A stretch of 38,671 nucleotides of DNA from an uncultured Ruminococcus sp. (GCA_902773135.1 CACYDP010000076.1:1-38671); one strand, 5' to 3'; positions 24,025-32,981 are shown, counted from the first letter of the stretch. Notes: generated from the letters alone by a model not told the origin. Numbers and translations: made by a program.

Positions 24025-24031
24025 TAAAATA

Positions 24032-24070
24032 TCTCCCCTTACTGTCTGCTGATAGTAGGGGGAAATTTTT
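24032..24070 (+). terminator. Terminator, probably bidirectional, between the DUF4026-like and SpoIID-like genes
   Basis: Stem CCCCTTACT / AGTAGGGGG (one G-U pair) with outer A/T pairs and TTTTT on the plus side, plus TATTTTA on the minus side. It would serve both convergent genes. Confidence 0.75.
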
Positions 24071-24072
24071 GA

Positions 24073-25182
24073 TCAGGTCTGTGATTTTCGGATAAGAGAA
24101 ATTTCCGCATAGTAATGTTTTAAGATCTGCTGATAATCCGCTCCTTGTTCTGCCATCGCATTGGCTCCGCACTGACTCATTCCCACACCATGTCCGTAGC
24201 CCAAAACAATGATTCGGAATTTTCCGTCTTGATGAGTAATACTGAAATTGGCACTTCTGAGCGAAAACAGACTTCGCATATCCGTTCCGCTGATGGATTT
24301 TCCTCCTATGACAATACTTTCGACTGTTCCGGCTGGGGTACGCTGTACTTTTCCTATCACCTTCTCCGGACCGGAAGAAAAATCAGCATCTTTTTCTTTT
24401 GACAGGATTGTTTTCTGAAATTCCTCATCAGAAAATTCGTATTCACTTTGATAGTTTTCTACCAATTTATCCCAAGGACTTGCCACAGAAATCAGATGCT
24501 CATCTTCATTCCCGAAAATATCCTTTGCATTCTCCGTTTGACCGCCGGATATAGCGTGATATGCCGCATCAATGCAATTGCCGTCACTGTCTGTCATCAC
24601 ATATCCGAAAACATCATCGACAGCGGCATTGATTTTCTGATAACATTCGTCATACAGATCGCCCCATCTTTCTTTAAGAATTTCATTACTCAGATAATAT
24701 TCTCCTTTTGACAAATCCGCCTTAAAATCCGCCCCTTTCATCTCTTTGTCGGGATTTTGTCTTTCATTGGTTCGTATTCTGCAAAAACGGGTATAACATG
24801 CCGTACACTGAGCCTTTAATGCTTCGGTTTCAAAAGAGGGCGGCATTTCGTAGGCAAGTGCTCCGATACAGAATTCCTCATCACTGACCGTGATCTTTTG
24901 ACCGCTGGAAGTATCCAAAATAATAAAGGTGTTCTCATCTGAAGAAAGCTTTTTGGGGGCGGAAATGTCAGAAACGTCTTTTTTTTCGGACGGTTCCGAT
25001 ACTTTATTCATCTGAGGTTTTCCCTCTGCATTGTCAATACTGTCATTCACTGCCCTCAATGACAACAATGGCAGAACCGCCATCAGCACAAACGATAACA
25101 CGGCTGTTAAAATCTTTTTCTTTATAATACCACCTCGTTCAATTCGTATAATATTATTTGACGTATTCTTGACACACAACAT
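24073..25182 (-). CDS. SpoIID/LytB-domain protein
   Basis: About 350-369 residues. SpoIID is a membrane-anchored lytic transglycosylase that remodels septal and spore peptidoglycan during engulfment. Visible features: a signal anchor (ILTAVLSFVLMAVLPLLSL), a Ser/Lys/Asp linker, IGALAYEMPPSFETEALKAQ with the likely catalytic Glu (YEMP), HAISGGQTENAKDIFG, VASPWD, and the closing GYGHGVGMSQCGANAMAEQG. The start is unclear. ATG 25182 has no ribosome site. A GAGGTGG at 25136-25130 points instead to an ATA at 25125, giving a neat KKKILTAVLS start. No spoIIQ or spoIIIA genes are adjacent, so a general SpoIID-like wall enzyme is possible. Confidence 0.85.
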   Translation of the reverse strand: MLCVKNTSNNIIRIERGGIIKKKILTAVLSFVLMAVLPLLSLRAVNDSIDNAEGKPQMNKVSEPSEKKDVSDISAPKKLSSDENTFIILDTSSGQKITVSDEEFCIGALAYEMPPSFETEALKAQCTACYTRFCRIRTNERQNPDKEMKGADFKADLSKGEYYLSNEILKERWGDLYDECYQKINAAVDDVFGYVMTDSDGNCIDAAYHAISGGQTENAKDIFGNEDEHLISVASPWDKLVENYQSEYEFSDEEFQKTILSKEKDADFSSGPEKVIGKVQRTPAGTVESIVIGGKSISGTDMRSLFSLRSANFSITHQDGKFRIIVLGYGHGVGMSQCGANAMAEQGADYQQILKHYYAEISLIRKSQT

Positions 25183-25197
25183 TAAAAAAGATACAAT
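25169..25197 (+). promoter_or_regulatory. Promoter for citrate synthase
   Basis: TTGACA (25169-25174), 17-bp spacer, TACAAT (25192-25197). It lies in the narrow divergent gap with the SpoIID-like gene and overlaps the latter's longer start. Confidence 0.8.
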
Positions 25198-25235
25198 AAG
25201 ATAAGGGGATATAAAACGAAAAGAGGTTATGCAAA

Positions 25236-26609
25236 TTGAGTCTTAACGAAAAAATCTATCGAGAACGTTTAAAAGAACTTTGTAATGAATACAGAAACAA
25301 CAACGGATTCAACAGTTCTGATTACTCCGCTTACAATGTCAAAAGAGGTCTTCGTAATCCTGACGGTACAGGTGTAATGGCAGGCCTTACAAATATATGC
25401 AATGTACACGGATTTATGATGGCAGACGGTGAACGTGTTCCCGATGAGGGCAAGCTGACATACAGAGGCATTGACGTAAATGATATTGTCAACGCCTGTG
25501 TGGAAGAAAACCGCTTTGGATATGAAGAAACCGCATTCTTGCTTTTATTCGGGCTGCTCCCGACGGAAAAACAACTGGACAGCTTTAAAGATACACTTGG
25601 ATACCTGAGAGAACTTCCTCCGAATTTTGCAGAGGATATGATACTGAAAAACCCCTCAAAAGATGTTATGAACAAGCTGGCACGTTCGGTACTTGCCCTT
25701 TACTCTCATGATCCCGATCCCGACAACACCTCCCTTGAAAATATTATGCGTCAGTCTATACAGCTGATGGCATCACTGCCTACGATTATGACTTATGCCT
25801 ATCAGGTAAAACGCAGAGCTTTTGATAAACAGAGTATGTTTTTTCACCCTGTTGATCTCAGCCTTTCCACCAGTGAATCCATTCTGCGTGCACTGCGTTT
25901 TGATACAAAATTTACCGATTCCGAAGCCAAACTCCTTGATCTCTGTATGATACTTCACGCAGAACACGGAGGCGGCAATAACTCAACCTTTACCACCAGA
26001 GTCCTTTCCTCTTCCGGAACAGATACCTATTCCGCCATTGCAGGTGCCATAGGCTCTCTCAAAGGTCCCCGCCACGGCGGTGCCAATCTGCGTGTTCGGG
26101 ATATGATGAACGAACTGAAAGAAAATGTCAGTGACTGGAAAGATGAGGACGAAGTCTACAACTTCCTCGCCTCAGTGATTCGCAAAGAAAAAGGTGACGG
26201 CTCCGGACTGATCTACGGTTTTGGTCATGCAGTTTATACTATGTCCGACCCCCGTGCCGTTATTCTCAAAAATACCGCCGGCAAAATCGCCGAAGAAAAA
26301 AATATGACAGCCGAATTTGAACTTTACAAAACAGTAGAAAAACTAACCCCGTCCGTAATGCTCAATATCAAGAAAAGTTCAAAAATCATCTGCCCGAACG
26401 TTGACTTTTACTCGGGATTTGTGTATGATATGCTTGGTATTCCGTCAGATCTGTTTACTCCTTTGTTTGCCGTTTCACGAATTGCGGGTTGGTGTGCTCA
26501 CCGAATCGAAGAGGTCACTTATGGAGGAAGAATCATACGTCCCGCCTATCGTTCGATGGTAAACCGTAAGTCGTACACACCTATCTCGGAACGTGAAAAT
26601 CAAAAATAA
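25236..26609 (+). CDS. gltA: Citrate synthase
   Basis: 457 residues, starting at TTG 25236 behind AGAGG. It condenses acetyl-CoA and oxaloacetate to citrate, and in such anaerobes feeds 2-oxoglutarate and glutamate synthesis. Catalytic residues can be placed: H244 in LHAEHGGGNNS, H331 in GFGHAVYT, and D390 in CPNVDFYSG. GPRHGGANLRV is the usual CoA/oxaloacetate segment. The protein has a longer N-terminal region than the roughly 370-residue archaeal/Bacillus type, matching the long clostridial form. A membrane protein gene follows after 39 bp without a terminator, so the two are probably co-transcribed. Confidence 0.94.
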   Translation: MSLNEKIYRERLKELCNEYRNNNGFNSSDYSAYNVKRGLRNPDGTGVMAGLTNICNVHGFMMADGERVPDEGKLTYRGIDVNDIVNACVEENRFGYEETAFLLLFGLLPTEKQLDSFKDTLGYLRELPPNFAEDMILKNPSKDVMNKLARSVLALYSHDPDPDNTSLENIMRQSIQLMASLPTIMTYAYQVKRRAFDKQSMFFHPVDLSLSTSESILRALRFDTKFTDSEAKLLDLCMILHAEHGGGNNSTFTTRVLSSSGTDTYSAIAGAIGSLKGPRHGGANLRVRDMMNELKENVSDWKDEDEVYNFLASVIRKEKGDGSGLIYGFGHAVYTMSDPRAVILKNTAGKIAEEKNMTAEFELYKTVEKLTPSVMLNIKKSSKIICPNVDFYSGFVYDMLGIPSDLFTPLFAVSRIAGWCAHRIEEVTYGGRIIRPAYRSMVNRKSYTPISERENQK

Positions 26610-26648
26610 CATCTGATACGATCAGAAATATACAAGGAGTGTCATATA

Positions 26649-27782
26649 TTGAAACTTAAAAATCTTTGGCTGCCGACAGTCATATTTACATTGGTCGGGG
26701 GACTCGCCAAAATATGCGATACCATATTCAATGTCCACGGAGACGGGTTCTTTCTGAGTTCTGCCGTGTGTAACTGGATATTTGCAGGTTCATTCATTAT
26801 TCTGCTGATATTGGGCTATATCTTCAGTGCTTTGGACAGCAAAAAGGACTTTCACGCCGTACCCGTCAAAAACAAGGTGACCGGTGTATTCGGATTTACA
26901 GCATCGGTGATGATCATCGCCGGCGGTGTACTTTCCATTCTTAAAATAGGCGAATCCGAAGCCATTATATTTGACATACTTAACTGCATTATAATGATTG
27001 CCGGCGGAGGCATACTGCTGTTTGAATCCTGCATATCCTTTACGGGTCAGAACGGAATGAAAAAAGCTCCCGCATTGTCACTGTTGGTACCGATGTATGT
27101 ATGCCTGCGGTTTGTGGGAATATTCTCAGGCTATACCGCAAAATCCATCCTTGCAACAGAAATGTTCGATATTGTTGCCGCCGCCTTTCTTTTGCTGTTC
27201 ACTCTTTATCAGGCAATGTTTTTCTCGGATGTCAACAATACCATTGCCGTAAGAAAAGCAAGTGTTTACGGCTCTGCATTCATTATGTGCGGACTGGTGG
27301 TTGCCATTGATATGCTGATCAAAATGACCTACCCGTCGGTAGTCACCAATATCGACACGGAGATTATTGAACCTACTTTAACCAATATCATTACCTGTTT
27401 GGGTGATATGGCACTTTGCGGATATGCGGTATATTTTATCAAAGATATACAGAAAAGTGCCGAAGAAACATTAACAGATACTCCCGATGAAACCGAGGAA
27501 ACCGCCAAACCTCTGATTACAGACGAACCTGAAAAAGAAGAGGCAGAGCCGCTGCTGTCAGACGACTCTGACGATACAGAAATTTCACAGGACAGTACCA
27601 ATATTGAAACAGCCGCGATCATTGAAGAAGGTGAAGATACTGCTGCTGATCAGCCTTCCGAAATACCGGAAGAAAAGCCCCTTCAATCAGCCGGCACAGA
27701 AGATGAACCGAGCTTCAGTGATACCACCGGCTTCAAAGTAAAGCCCGTGGTTGCAATGCCTGCCGATGAGGAAGAAAATTAA
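26649..27782 (+). CDS. Unknown polytopic membrane protein with acidic C-terminal tail
   Basis: 377 residues from TTG 26649, nine bases after AAGGAG. I do not recognise a family. About eight hydrophobic helices can be seen at roughly 8-28, 41-62, 80-100, 107-127, 143-162, 170-190, 208-226 and 245-266. They are followed by a cytoplasmic tail of about 105 residues rich in Glu, Asp, Ser and Thr, ending ADEEEN. There is no catalytic motif. The tail may be a docking or disordered segment. The gene follows citrate synthase in the same transcription unit and ends at a strong terminator; a metabolic link to citrate synthase is not shown by the sequence. Confidence 0.75.
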   Translation: MKLKNLWLPTVIFTLVGGLAKICDTIFNVHGDGFFLSSAVCNWIFAGSFIILLILGYIFSALDSKKDFHAVPVKNKVTGVFGFTASVMIIAGGVLSILKIGESEAIIFDILNCIIMIAGGGILLFESCISFTGQNGMKKAPALSLLVPMYVCLRFVGIFSGYTAKSILATEMFDIVAAAFLLLFTLYQAMFFSDVNNTIAVRKASVYGSAFIMCGLVVAIDMLIKMTYPSVVTNIDTEIIEPTLTNIITCLGDMALCGYAVYFIKDIQKSAEETLTDTPDETEETAKPLITDEPEKEEAEPLLSDDSDDTEISQDSTNIETAAIIEEGEDTAADQPSEIPEEKPLQSAGTEDEPSFSDTTGFKVKPVVAMPADEEEN

Positions 27783-27800
27783 AGATATATCTCAAAATAA

Positions 27801-27841
27801 AATTCCTGACACCGTTTTGAGCAGTGTCAGGAATTTTTTTT
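27801..27841 (+). terminator. Bidirectional terminator between the membrane protein and metallophosphoesterase genes
   Basis: Perfect 12-bp stem AATTCCTGACAC / GTGTCAGGAATT followed by TTTTTT; the minus strand also ends in a T-run (TTTTATTTT). The minus-strand gene stops at 27840, right in the T-tract. Confidence 0.92.
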
Positions 27842-28499
27842 AATTGATCTTAACAATATCCGTAAAAAGACATTGTGCCTTACGGAGTTTTTTATTTTTA
27901 TGAAGGCTTCCGAAATACCATTTTTTGTAATCCACACTGTTGGAAATTTCATCAAAAAACGCCGACAAAGCGTTGATGGTACAGTGACGCAGCACCATTC
28001 CCATATCGTTCATAGAGGGCTGGTGTGTGATAATATAATCAACGGAACAATGATATTTATCAAGATTGCTTTTGGCATAGATTTTTTCATTTTCGGTAGG
28101 CTGTTCTTCCTGCCACCATGTCCCGTTTTCCTGACGGATCTCTTTATCATCGCTGTAACCGCCCCCGAAAACAAAAAACGTTTTACTCTCTATGGTGTAA
28201 ATTTCCCCTCTTAAAAGATGGTAGATGTTTTTATTGATTTGCTGTACTCTCCCTCCATAAAGTTCGGTGACGGGATAGGAAGAAAGCAGATCATAATTTT
28301 CGTGTGTACCGTCAACAAACAGGGTTTTAAATTTTTTATTTCCGATTTTATGCAGGAGTTCCTGTTCTTTTTTGGAGTCGTTCCATATAAAACCGAAATC
28401 GCCGCATATAATAAGACAGTCGTCGGCTTTGAGTTTTCTCAATTTTCTGTTTTCAAATCTGTCAAATTCGCCGTGTGTATCACCTGTAATGTAAATCAT
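27840..28499 (-). CDS. Calcineurin-like metallophosphoesterase
   Basis: 219 residues. The dimetal phosphoesterase motifs are in order: YITGDTHGEFDRF (GDxH), CLIICGDFGF (GD), FVDGTHENYD (GNH/E variant GTHE), DYIITHQP and the later FGSLHKN (GH-type, here with SLH). The family includes protein phosphatases, nucleases and cyclic-nucleotide phosphodiesterases; the substrate here is unknown. There is no signal peptide, so it is cytosolic. The ribosome site before ATG 28499 is weak (GGAAAG). It is divergent from the DacF-type gene, with overlapping promoters about 28566-28607. Confidence 0.85.
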   Translation of the reverse strand: MIYITGDTHGEFDRFENRKLRKLKADDCLIICGDFGFIWNDSKKEQELLHKIGNKKFKTLFVDGTHENYDLLSSYPVTELYGGRVQQINKNIYHLLRGEIYTIESKTFFVFGGGYSDDKEIRQENGTWWQEEQPTENEKIYAKSNLDKYHCSVDYIITHQPSMNDMGMVLRHCTINALSAFFDEISNSVDYKKWYFGSLHKNKKLRKAQCLFTDIVKIN

Positions 28500-28565
28500 T
28501 TGCTTTCCGTTTTACGCTCCCTTTAATTTTTACTACAAATATCGGAATTTTAGGAGATAATTTTT

Positions 28566-28594
28566 AGCATAATCCCATTTGTGTTTTATGTCGA
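28566..28594 (-). promoter_or_regulatory. Probable promoter for the metallophosphoesterase
   Basis: On the minus strand, TCGACA (28594-28589), 17-bp spacer, TATGCT (28571-28566). The -10 is weak. Confidence 0.4.
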
Positions 28595-28607
28595 AATAAT
28601 GTAAAAT
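28579..28607 (+). promoter_or_regulatory. Probable promoter for the D-Ala-D-Ala carboxypeptidase gene
   Basis: TTGTGT (28579-28584), 17-bp spacer, TAAAAT (28602-28607). It overlaps the divergent minus-strand promoter, so the two would compete for polymerase. The leader is long (about 115 bases) and AT-rich, with no gene in it. Confidence 0.5.
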
Positions 28608-28726
28608 AAAATATATCTCTATATTTATTATAAACATACTGATGCAATCTAAAATACAGGAAAAATTTTACAATTTTTTTCCTTTTTCGACAATTCCCAT
28701 TATATCACAAGAAGGGGGCTTTTTCT

Positions 28727-30061
28727 ATGAAAAAAACTTTTACATTTTTGCTTTCCGCAATGATGGTCATTTCGGTATGGATCATTGCTGTGCCCGAACC
28801 AAAAGCAAACGCTGCTGCATTTGATATAGACTTTGATACGATATGCAAATCCATCTATCTTGAAAATGTGGACACCGATACCGCTGTTTACAGCAAAGAA
28901 GCGGACACCAGACGTTATCCTGCATCTACAACCAAAATTATGACCTATATTATCGTCAGCGAAAGTATCAGTGACATCAAAAACACTTCCGTGACCGTCA
29001 AGGGCAGCGTACTGAATGAACTTAACGGAACAGGAAGTTCTGTTGCCGGACTGAAAGAAAATGAAAAACTCACAGTCTATCAGCTGCTTAACTGTCTGAT
29101 GATACCCTCAGGAAATGATGCCGCCCTTGTACTTGCGGATTATGTAGGAAAAGGCAATGTTTCGGCATTTGTTGATAAAATGAATCAAAAAGCCAAGGAG
29201 CTCGGCTGTGAGAATACACACTTTGCCAATCCTCACGGTCTGAATGACCCGAATCACTATACAACGGTCAGAGATATGGCGAAAATCACAAAATACGCTC
29301 TGAAACTCCCGTATTTTTCCGAGATCACCGACACCACTGCTTCAGACTGCCTGGGCGAAGACAGATACCTCATCACCACCAACCATATGATTAATTCTTC
29401 TTCCTCTTATTATTATGAATATGCCCACGGCATCAAAACAGGTTCTACCGGAAATGATTCCGGCTACTGCCTTGTATCAACTGCATCTTGTAACGGCTAT
29501 ACCTATCTGTGTGTTGCCTATGACGCTCCTTATGAAGATGAGGACGGAAATGAATATGAAAACGGTGCAATGATTGATTCCAAAAACCTGTACGAATGGG
29601 CTTTTGACAATCTGGAGATCAAGACCATCATCGACAAAAACGAATTGATGAAAGAAATCGATATTGAATATGCGTGGAACAAGGACAGCATACAGCTGTC
29701 ACCCACCAATAGTTATTCCACCATACTTCCTCGTGATGTAGACATTGCGAGCATTGACAAGACTTTTAACGTTCCCAAAAGCATTGAGGCTCCCGTCAAA
29801 GAGGGCGATAAAGTCGGCACAGTAACACTGAGCTATGCCAATCAGAAATTGGTAACGGTTGATCTGACCGCATCAGAAACAGTCGACAAAAGTGAAGTTT
29901 TACTGGTAATGGATATGCTCAAAAAAATGGTGACATCTATCTGGTTTATACTGGCTATTGTTTTGATTGCTATATTATTCATCACCTATCTCATCATTGT
30001 AACCGTATACAGCAAACAAAAGAAAGCACAGCGTCCGGTAAAAAAATACCGTAAATTTTAA
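28727..30061 (+). CDS. D-alanyl-D-alanine carboxypeptidase (peptidase S11, DacF/PBP5 type)
   Basis: 444 residues. It trims the terminal D-Ala from peptidoglycan stem peptides on the outer face of the membrane. A signal peptide (to about residue 30, KANAA) precedes the penicillin-binding motifs: S67-T-T-K70 (PASTTKIM), S128-G-N130 (IPSGNDAA) and K237-T-G (GIKTGSTG). Instead of the usual amphipathic helix, the C-terminus ends in a true membrane span (IWFILAIVLIAILFITYLII) and a Lys/Arg-rich cytoplasmic tail, so the enzyme is anchored at both topological ends or at the C-terminus after signal cleavage. AGGGGG precedes ATG 28727. Confidence 0.93.
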   Translation: MKKTFTFLLSAMMVISVWIIAVPEPKANAAAFDIDFDTICKSIYLENVDTDTAVYSKEADTRRYPASTTKIMTYIIVSESISDIKNTSVTVKGSVLNELNGTGSSVAGLKENEKLTVYQLLNCLMIPSGNDAALVLADYVGKGNVSAFVDKMNQKAKELGCENTHFANPHGLNDPNHYTTVRDMAKITKYALKLPYFSEITDTTASDCLGEDRYLITTNHMINSSSSYYYEYAHGIKTGSTGNDSGYCLVSTASCNGYTYLCVAYDAPYEDEDGNEYENGAMIDSKNLYEWAFDNLEIKTIIDKNELMKEIDIEYAWNKDSIQLSPTNSYSTILPRDVDIASIDKTFNVPKSIEAPVKEGDKVGTVTLSYANQKLVTVDLTASETVDKSEVLLVMDMLKKMVTSIWFILAIVLIAILFITYLIIVTVYSKQKKAQRPVKKYRKF

Positions 30062-30080
30062 TCATTTCCATCTTAAAACA

Positions 30081-30130
30081 ATACTCTCCGTAAAATAGAT
30101 CAGTGATATATTTTACGGAGAGTATTTTTA
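30081..30130 (+). terminator. Bidirectional terminator between the carboxypeptidase and HAD genes
   Basis: Perfect 17-bp stem ATACTCTCCGTAAAATA / TATTTTACGGAGAGTAT, then TTTTTA on the plus side and TGTTTTAA on the minus side. It serves two convergent genes. Confidence 0.9.
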
Positions 30131-30136
30131 TACTCA

Positions 30137-30823
30137 TCAGCAGAGAATCAGCTGTGTTATCTCTTTTGGAGCACTGACAAACAACGGTTTGCCAAACGTA
30201 TAGGATTTTTCCATTTCTTCTTTTGTTCCATATCCATACAAGCAACCGATAAAATCGCACTGTACATTTGCTGCCCCGTCGGCATCGTATTTTGTATCGC
30301 CGAGCATTACCACTTTGTCATCATCTGATTTTCGGAGAGTGTTGATGGCATACTGCATTACTTCAATTTTATTGCTGCGGGGCTTTTCATCATTGTCGGG
30401 CATATGACCTGCAAGAGAATTGGACCCGCATACAATATCAAAATATTCTTCAATGCCAAGCATTGCAATAATTTTGTCGGCGAATTTCTGATATTTGGTC
30501 GTCGCCACCGCAAGACGCACGCCCTCTTTCCGCAAAGCAGAAAGTACCTCTTTTAAACCGTTATATAAGCGATTCTTATAAATACCGGAGCGAATAAAAT
30601 TTCTTTTATAAATTTCCACTCCCTTATCCGCATCTGTATGATGAAAACCGCATCGCCTGAGGCTGTCATACATCGGAGGTCCTATAAAGGCGGCTAAAGA
30701 TGCTTCGTCCGGTAAAGGTCTGTTCATTTCGATAAATATCGAACGGACACATTCCAATATTCCCTCTCCCGATTCACTGATCGTACCGTCAAGGTCAAAC
30801 AAAGCTATGTCATACTTTTTCAT
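30137..30823 (-). CDS. HAD-superfamily phosphatase, phosphoglycolate phosphatase-like
   Basis: 228 residues. The HAD motifs are complete: FDLDGTISES (nucleophile D10, acid D12), VATTKYQ (motif II Thr), a Lys in the KPRSNK segment, and MLGDTKYDADGA (motif IV). The helical cap between them matches the Gph/PgmB class. The substrate may be phosphoglycolate or another small phosphate. The start at ATG 30823 overlaps the end of tex by 14 bases, so the two are translationally coupled; the ribosome site GAAGGAAG lies within tex. Confidence 0.87.
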   Translation of the reverse strand: MKKYDIALFDLDGTISESGEGILECVRSIFIEMNRPLPDEASLAAFIGPPMYDSLRRCGFHHTDADKGVEIYKRNFIRSGIYKNRLYNGLKEVLSALRKEGVRLAVATTKYQKFADKIIAMLGIEEYFDIVCGSNSLAGHMPDNDEKPRSNKIEVMQYAINTLRKSDDDKVVMLGDTKYDADGAANVQCDFIGCLYGYGTKEEMEKSYTFGKPLFVSAPKEITQLILC

Positions 30824-32969
30824 TTTTTTCTTCCTTCATTGTTAATGATATTCTTTTCTTTTCCGTATCAACGCTGAGAATCCTCACACTGACCACATCG
30901 CCGACATTCAGTACATCAGACGGGTGTTTGATACGCCGATTGCTGATCTGAGAAATATGCACCAAACCGTCCTGATGCACCCCTATATCTACAAATGCAC
31001 CAAAGTCAATCACATTTCTCACAGTACCTTTCAGCCGCATTCCCGGCTTGAGATCATTCATATCGAGCACATCTGTCCGGAGAAGCGGCGGCGGAAGTTC
31101 ATCTCTGGGGTCACGTCCCGGCTTTGTGAGTTCATCAATAATATCACACAAAGTCGGAATGCCCGTACCGATCGTTTGGGCTGCATTCTCCAGACCGATT
31201 GTTTCGGTTTTTTCTTTCAGCCCGTTAAGACCGCCGCTGATAATATCATTTTCGGTATATCCGCATAAGTCCAGAAGTTTTCTTGCGGCATCATAAGATT
31301 CAGGGTGAACAGCTGTATGGTCAAGCGGATTTTCGCTTTCGGGTACACGCAGAAATCCCGCACACTGCTCAAACGATTTGGGACCAAGTTTAGATACCTT
31401 TTTTAGTTCTTCACGTGAATGAAATGCTCCGTTTTCTTCACGATAAGCAACAATATTTTTGGAAACGGCTGCTGATATTCCCGACACTCTTGCTAACAAG
31501 GCAGGCGATGCGGTATTGAGATCGGCACCTACACTGTTAACACAAGATTCCACCACACCGTCCAGTGCCTCACTCAGTCTTTTCTGAGGCATATCGTGCT
31601 GATACTGTCCTACACCGATGGCTTTTGGCTCTATCTTAACCAACTCGGCAAGGGGATCCTGAAGCCGTCTGGCAATGGACACGGCACTTCTGAGTGTAAG
31701 ATCAAGATCGGGCATTTCGGCTGCTGCCAATTTGGAAGCGGAATACACAGACGCTCCCGCTTCGCTGACAACCATATAAGATACTTTCTGATCGATTTCG
31801 GAAATACATTCCGCTGTGAACATTTCTGTTTCTTTGGAAGCCGTACCGTTTCCGATAGCAATAATTTCCACATGATATTGGTGAATCATTGCTTTCAGTG
31901 TCTGCTTCGATTTTTCGATCTGTTGTTTGCTGTGTGTCGGATAAATCACAGCCGTATCCAATACTCTGCCTGTTTCATCAACAACAGCCAGTTTACAGCC
32001 TGTACGGTATCCGGGGTCAAGTCCGATCGCAGTATGTCCCTTCACCGGCGGCTGCATCAAGAGCTGTCGGAGATTGACTGCAAAAAGTTTGATTGCCTGC
32101 TCGTCCGCCTGTTCTGTCAGTTCCGAGCGTATTTCTCTTTCGACAGACGGAAAAATCAACCTGGAATACGCATCATCACAAGCTGCTTTTACAATTTCCG
32201 AAGATTCATTTTTAGCCTTCACAAACAATCTGTGTATCGCAAAAAGACACCGTTCATCATCTATCTGCACACCTACTTTGAGAAAGCCCTCACGCTCTCC
32301 CCTGTCAATTGCAAGCACTCTGTGACCTGCTATTCTGCTGACAGGCTCACTGTAATCATAGTATTGTGAATAAACACTGTCTTTATCACTGTCTGCGGCT
32401 TTTGAAACAATGATGCCGTTGGAACGGATAATATGCTTCAATCCTTTTCTGATGTCAGCGTTATCCGATACATTCTCAGCAATGATATCCGCCGCACCCT
32501 GTATAGCATCTTCAGCCGATGCAACACCTTTTTCAGAATCAATATATTTCTGTGCTGCCTTCATCACGCTGATGTCTTTCTGTGACAATATTTCGTCTGC
32601 AAGCCCTTCCAGCCCTTTTTCTTTGGCAGCGGAGGCACGTGTTTTTCTTTTCGGTTTATAAGGACGATAGATGTCCTCTATTTCAGCAAGGGTTGCTGCT
32701 TTGCTGAGAGCGGTTTGTATGTCATCGGTCATTTTTTCAAGACCTTCTATCAGATGGAACACTTCTTCACGGCGTTTATCCAAATTTCTTAGATAATCCA
32801 ACCTTTCACTGATTTCACGTATCGTCTGGTCATCAAGCGTACCGTGCATTTCTTTTCTGTACCGAGCGATAAAGGGAATGGTATTCCCCTCATCAAGAAG
32901 TGTGATCAGATTTTGTGCATATTCTTCTTTGATATGAAATTCTTCGGAAAGCTGTTTTTCGTAATTCAT
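30810..32969 (-). CDS. tex: Tex, RNA-binding transcription accessory protein
   Basis: 719 residues, full length. Tex is a conserved nucleic-acid-binding protein that aids transcription fidelity or RNA turnover. In order: an N-terminal helical domain (with EDIYRPYKPKRKTRA), the YqgF-like RNase H fold (AIGLDPGYRTGCKLAVVD; AIGNGTASKETEMF), GVGQYQHDMPQKRLSEALD, the helix-hairpin-helix region (NTASPALLARVSGISA; KLGPKSFEQCAGFLRV) and a closing S1 domain (LKGTVRNVIDFGAFVDIG; DGLVHISQIS). It lies 12 bp after a small membrane-protein gene and overlaps the HAD gene, so it sits inside a four-gene operon. Confidence 0.95.
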   Translation of the reverse strand: MNYEKQLSEEFHIKEEYAQNLITLLDEGNTIPFIARYRKEMHGTLDDQTIREISERLDYLRNLDKRREEVFHLIEGLEKMTDDIQTALSKAATLAEIEDIYRPYKPKRKTRASAAKEKGLEGLADEILSQKDISVMKAAQKYIDSEKGVASAEDAIQGAADIIAENVSDNADIRKGLKHIIRSNGIIVSKAADSDKDSVYSQYYDYSEPVSRIAGHRVLAIDRGEREGFLKVGVQIDDERCLFAIHRLFVKAKNESSEIVKAACDDAYSRLIFPSVEREIRSELTEQADEQAIKLFAVNLRQLLMQPPVKGHTAIGLDPGYRTGCKLAVVDETGRVLDTAVIYPTHSKQQIEKSKQTLKAMIHQYHVEIIAIGNGTASKETEMFTAECISEIDQKVSYMVVSEAGASVYSASKLAAAEMPDLDLTLRSAVSIARRLQDPLAELVKIEPKAIGVGQYQHDMPQKRLSEALDGVVESCVNSVGADLNTASPALLARVSGISAAVSKNIVAYREENGAFHSREELKKVSKLGPKSFEQCAGFLRVPESENPLDHTAVHPESYDAARKLLDLCGYTENDIISGGLNGLKEKTETIGLENAAQTIGTGIPTLCDIIDELTKPGRDPRDELPPPLLRTDVLDMNDLKPGMRLKGTVRNVIDFGAFVDIGVHQDGLVHISQISNRRIKHPSDVLNVGDVVSVRILSVDTEKKRISLTMKEEKNEKV

Positions 32970-32981
32970 ACATAATCCCTT

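Noticed and set aside
31596..32369. A 257-residue plus-strand open frame inside tex
   Set aside because: Antisense shadow of the conserved tex sequence without start signals. Similar shadows at 10958-11587, 12178-12954, 13324-14019 and 14020-14739 were dropped for the same reason.
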